Assembly (NCBI GenBank): GCA_002211745.1
Contig: CP022114.1
Coordinates: 434,001-498,000, forward strand
Length of the DNA: 64,000 bases
Direction of reading: 5' to 3'
Origin: Kluyvera genomosp. 3
Lineage (GTDB): Bacteria > Pseudomonadota > Gammaproteobacteria > Enterobacterales > Enterobacteriaceae
In this document: one piece after another, positions 62,842 to 64,000 of the stretch
Layout: every line of letters begins with the position of its first letter
Numbering within the stretch: position 1 is the stretch's first letter
Position numbers and translations under genes: made by a program
The notes under the pieces: generated by a model
What the model saw: the letters and a program-made list of their open reading frames with translations, nothing else
Databases searched by the model: none
Told to the model about the DNA's origin: nothing

Positions 62842-64000
62842 ATGCGATTAACGACGAAGTTCTCAGCCTTTTTTACGCTCTTAACCGGGCTTACCATCTT
62901 TGTGACGTTAATTGGCTCCTCACTGAGTTTCTATAACGGCATACAGTATAAGATAGCCACGCGCGTGCAGGCCGTCGCGACCGTGCTGGATAATCGACTG
63001 GTCAACAGCTCGTTTGAGGCGCTCGACAACCAGCTCGATGAAATCATGGTGCCGCTCGACATCGTGCGTATTGACTTTACCCTGAACGACAAATCACTGT
63101 TCCACCATACCCGCAGCAGTAGTTATCTGCCGATGGGCAGCCACTATCAGTATCGCGAAATCACGGTGGCGTCGCTCAAACATCCCGGCATGAAGATTCA
63201 TCTGGTGTATCTGGACCCGATGGCCAACTATTTCCGCTCGCTGATGACCACCGCGCCGTTGACCATCACGATTGCCTTTATGGTGCTGGTGGTCTTTATT
63301 GCCGTGCGCTGGCTGCGACGCCAGCTGGCGGGTGAAGAGCTGCTGGAGATGCGCGCCACGCGGATCCTTAACGGCGAGCGCGGCGCGAAGGCGAAGGGAA
63401 ATATTCACGAATGGCCGGCACGTACCAGCTCGGCGCTGGATACGCTGCTGTCGGAGATTCAGTTTGCCGGCGAGCAGCGCAGTCGTCTGGATACGCTGAT
63501 TCGCTCTTATGCCGCGCAGGATTCAAAAACCGGCCTGAGCAACCGTCTGTTCTTCGATAGCCAGTTGGCGACGCTGCTCGACGACCAGGAAAACGTGGGC
63601 GCGCACGGCATCGTCATGATGATCCGCCTGCCGGACTTTGACTTTTTGCGCGACAACTGGGGCCGCGCGGCGGCGGAAGAACACGTCTTTACCCTGATTA
63701 ACCTGCTCTCCACCTTTATTATGCGCTACCCCGGCGCGTTACTGGCGCGCTACCGCCGCAGCGACTTTACCGTTCTGTTGCCGCACCGCACGCTAAAAGA
63801 GGCCGACAGTATTGCCGGGCAGCTCTTAAAAGCCATCGACGGTCTGCCGCTGGCAAAAATTCTCGATCGCGATGACATGATGCATATCGGCATTTGCGCC
63901 TGGCGCAGCGGGCAAACCACCGAGCAGGTGATGGAACACGCCGAAGCGGCGGTACGTAATGCCGTATTGCAGGGCAGCAACAGCTGGGCCATTTATGATG
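62842..64000 (+). CDS. csrD: CsrD, CsrB/CsrC turnover regulator (partial)
   Basis: Inner-membrane protein that targets the small RNAs CsrB and CsrC for RNase E decay. Starts MRLTTKFSAFFTLLTGLTIF, with two membrane helices (near 10-30 and 135-155), a HAMP-like linker, then a degenerate GGDEF domain whose signature reads RRSDF, so no diguanylate cyclase activity is expected. 386 codons, uninterrupted, reach the window edge; the EAL-like domain lies beyond. No contraction was seen in this gene. Confidence 0.95.
   Translation, partial: MRLTTKFSAFFTLLTGLTIFVTLIGSSLSFYNGIQYKIATRVQAVATVLDNRLVNSSFEALDNQLDEIMVPLDIVRIDFTLNDKSLFHHTRSSSYLPMGSHYQYREITVASLKHPGMKIHLVYLDPMANYFRSLMTTAPLTITIAFMVLVVFIAVRWLRRQLAGEELLEMRATRILNGERGAKAKGNIHEWPARTSSALDTLLSEIQFAGEQRSRLDTLIRSYAAQDSKTGLSNRLFFDSQLATLLDDQENVGAHGIVMMIRLPDFDFLRDNWGRAAAEEHVFTLINLLSTFIMRYPGALLARYRRSDFTVLLPHRTLKEADSIAGQLLKAIDGLPLAKILDRDDMMHIGICAWRSGQTTEQVMEHAEAAVRNAVLQGSNSWAIYD

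Overview
The window is chromosomal core sequence from a gamma-proteobacterium of the family Enterobacteriaceae. Gene order follows the Escherichia coli str/S10/spc/alpha region through rrnD, fis, accBC and csrD, and most proteins can be aligned by eye to E. coli K-12 proteins. Four things differ from K-12: a malonate-type regulator (mdcR) beside yheS, a type II dehydroquinase (aroQ) and msrPQ between accB and acuI, a metallo-beta-lactamase-fold gene between acrS and fis, and no aapJQMP (yhdWXYZ) genes beside rrnD. The 16S sequence and these features suggest an Enterobacter/Citrobacter/Kosakonia-like organism; I cannot name the species.

Layout. 1-3023: end of a probable malonate decarboxylase cluster, REP elements, mdcR and yheS. 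3198-5755: kefG-kefB-yheV (K+ efflux). 5852-9703: slyD, slyX, fkpA, yheO, tusDCB (folding and tRNA thiolation). 9726-14231: str operon (rpsL, rpsG, fusA, tufA). 14359-15618: bfd-bfr (iron) and a lone prepilin peptidase. 15790-29634: the S10, spc and alpha ribosomal protein operons with secY and rpoA. 29743-31223: yhdN, zntR, arfA, mscL. 31371-40020: trkA, rsmB, fmt, def, then dprA, smg, yrdD, tsaC, aroE, yrdB, yrdA. 40172-45938: an rRNA operon with tRNA-Glu in the spacer and 5S / tRNA-Thr / 5S at the end. 46310-53050: yhdV, acrEF with acrS, and the MBL-fold gene. 53122-57340: dusB-fis, prmA, panF-yhdT. 57450-62626: accBC, aroQ, msrPQ, acuI. 62842 to the end: csrD, cut by the window edge.

The dominant peculiarity concerns the sequence rather than a biological system. 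I placed about 80 single-base losses, all in runs of C or G. They break essential genes (fusA, tufA, rplB, rplE, rplR, secY, def, fmt, accB), and they also shorten 16S, 23S, one 5S and both tRNAs. Adding one base back at each site restores expected protein lengths almost everywhere. The simplest reading is homopolymer contraction by sequencing or assembly, so broken genes are listed as CDS with the lesion noted. Coordinates of such genes span the whole repaired gene.

I found no prophage, insertion sequence, CRISPR array or convincing new system. The less ordinary items are the MBL-fold gene, the orphan short prepilin peptidase, the tRNA-Glu spacer in an rrnD-position operon, and the hairpin-bearing arfA.
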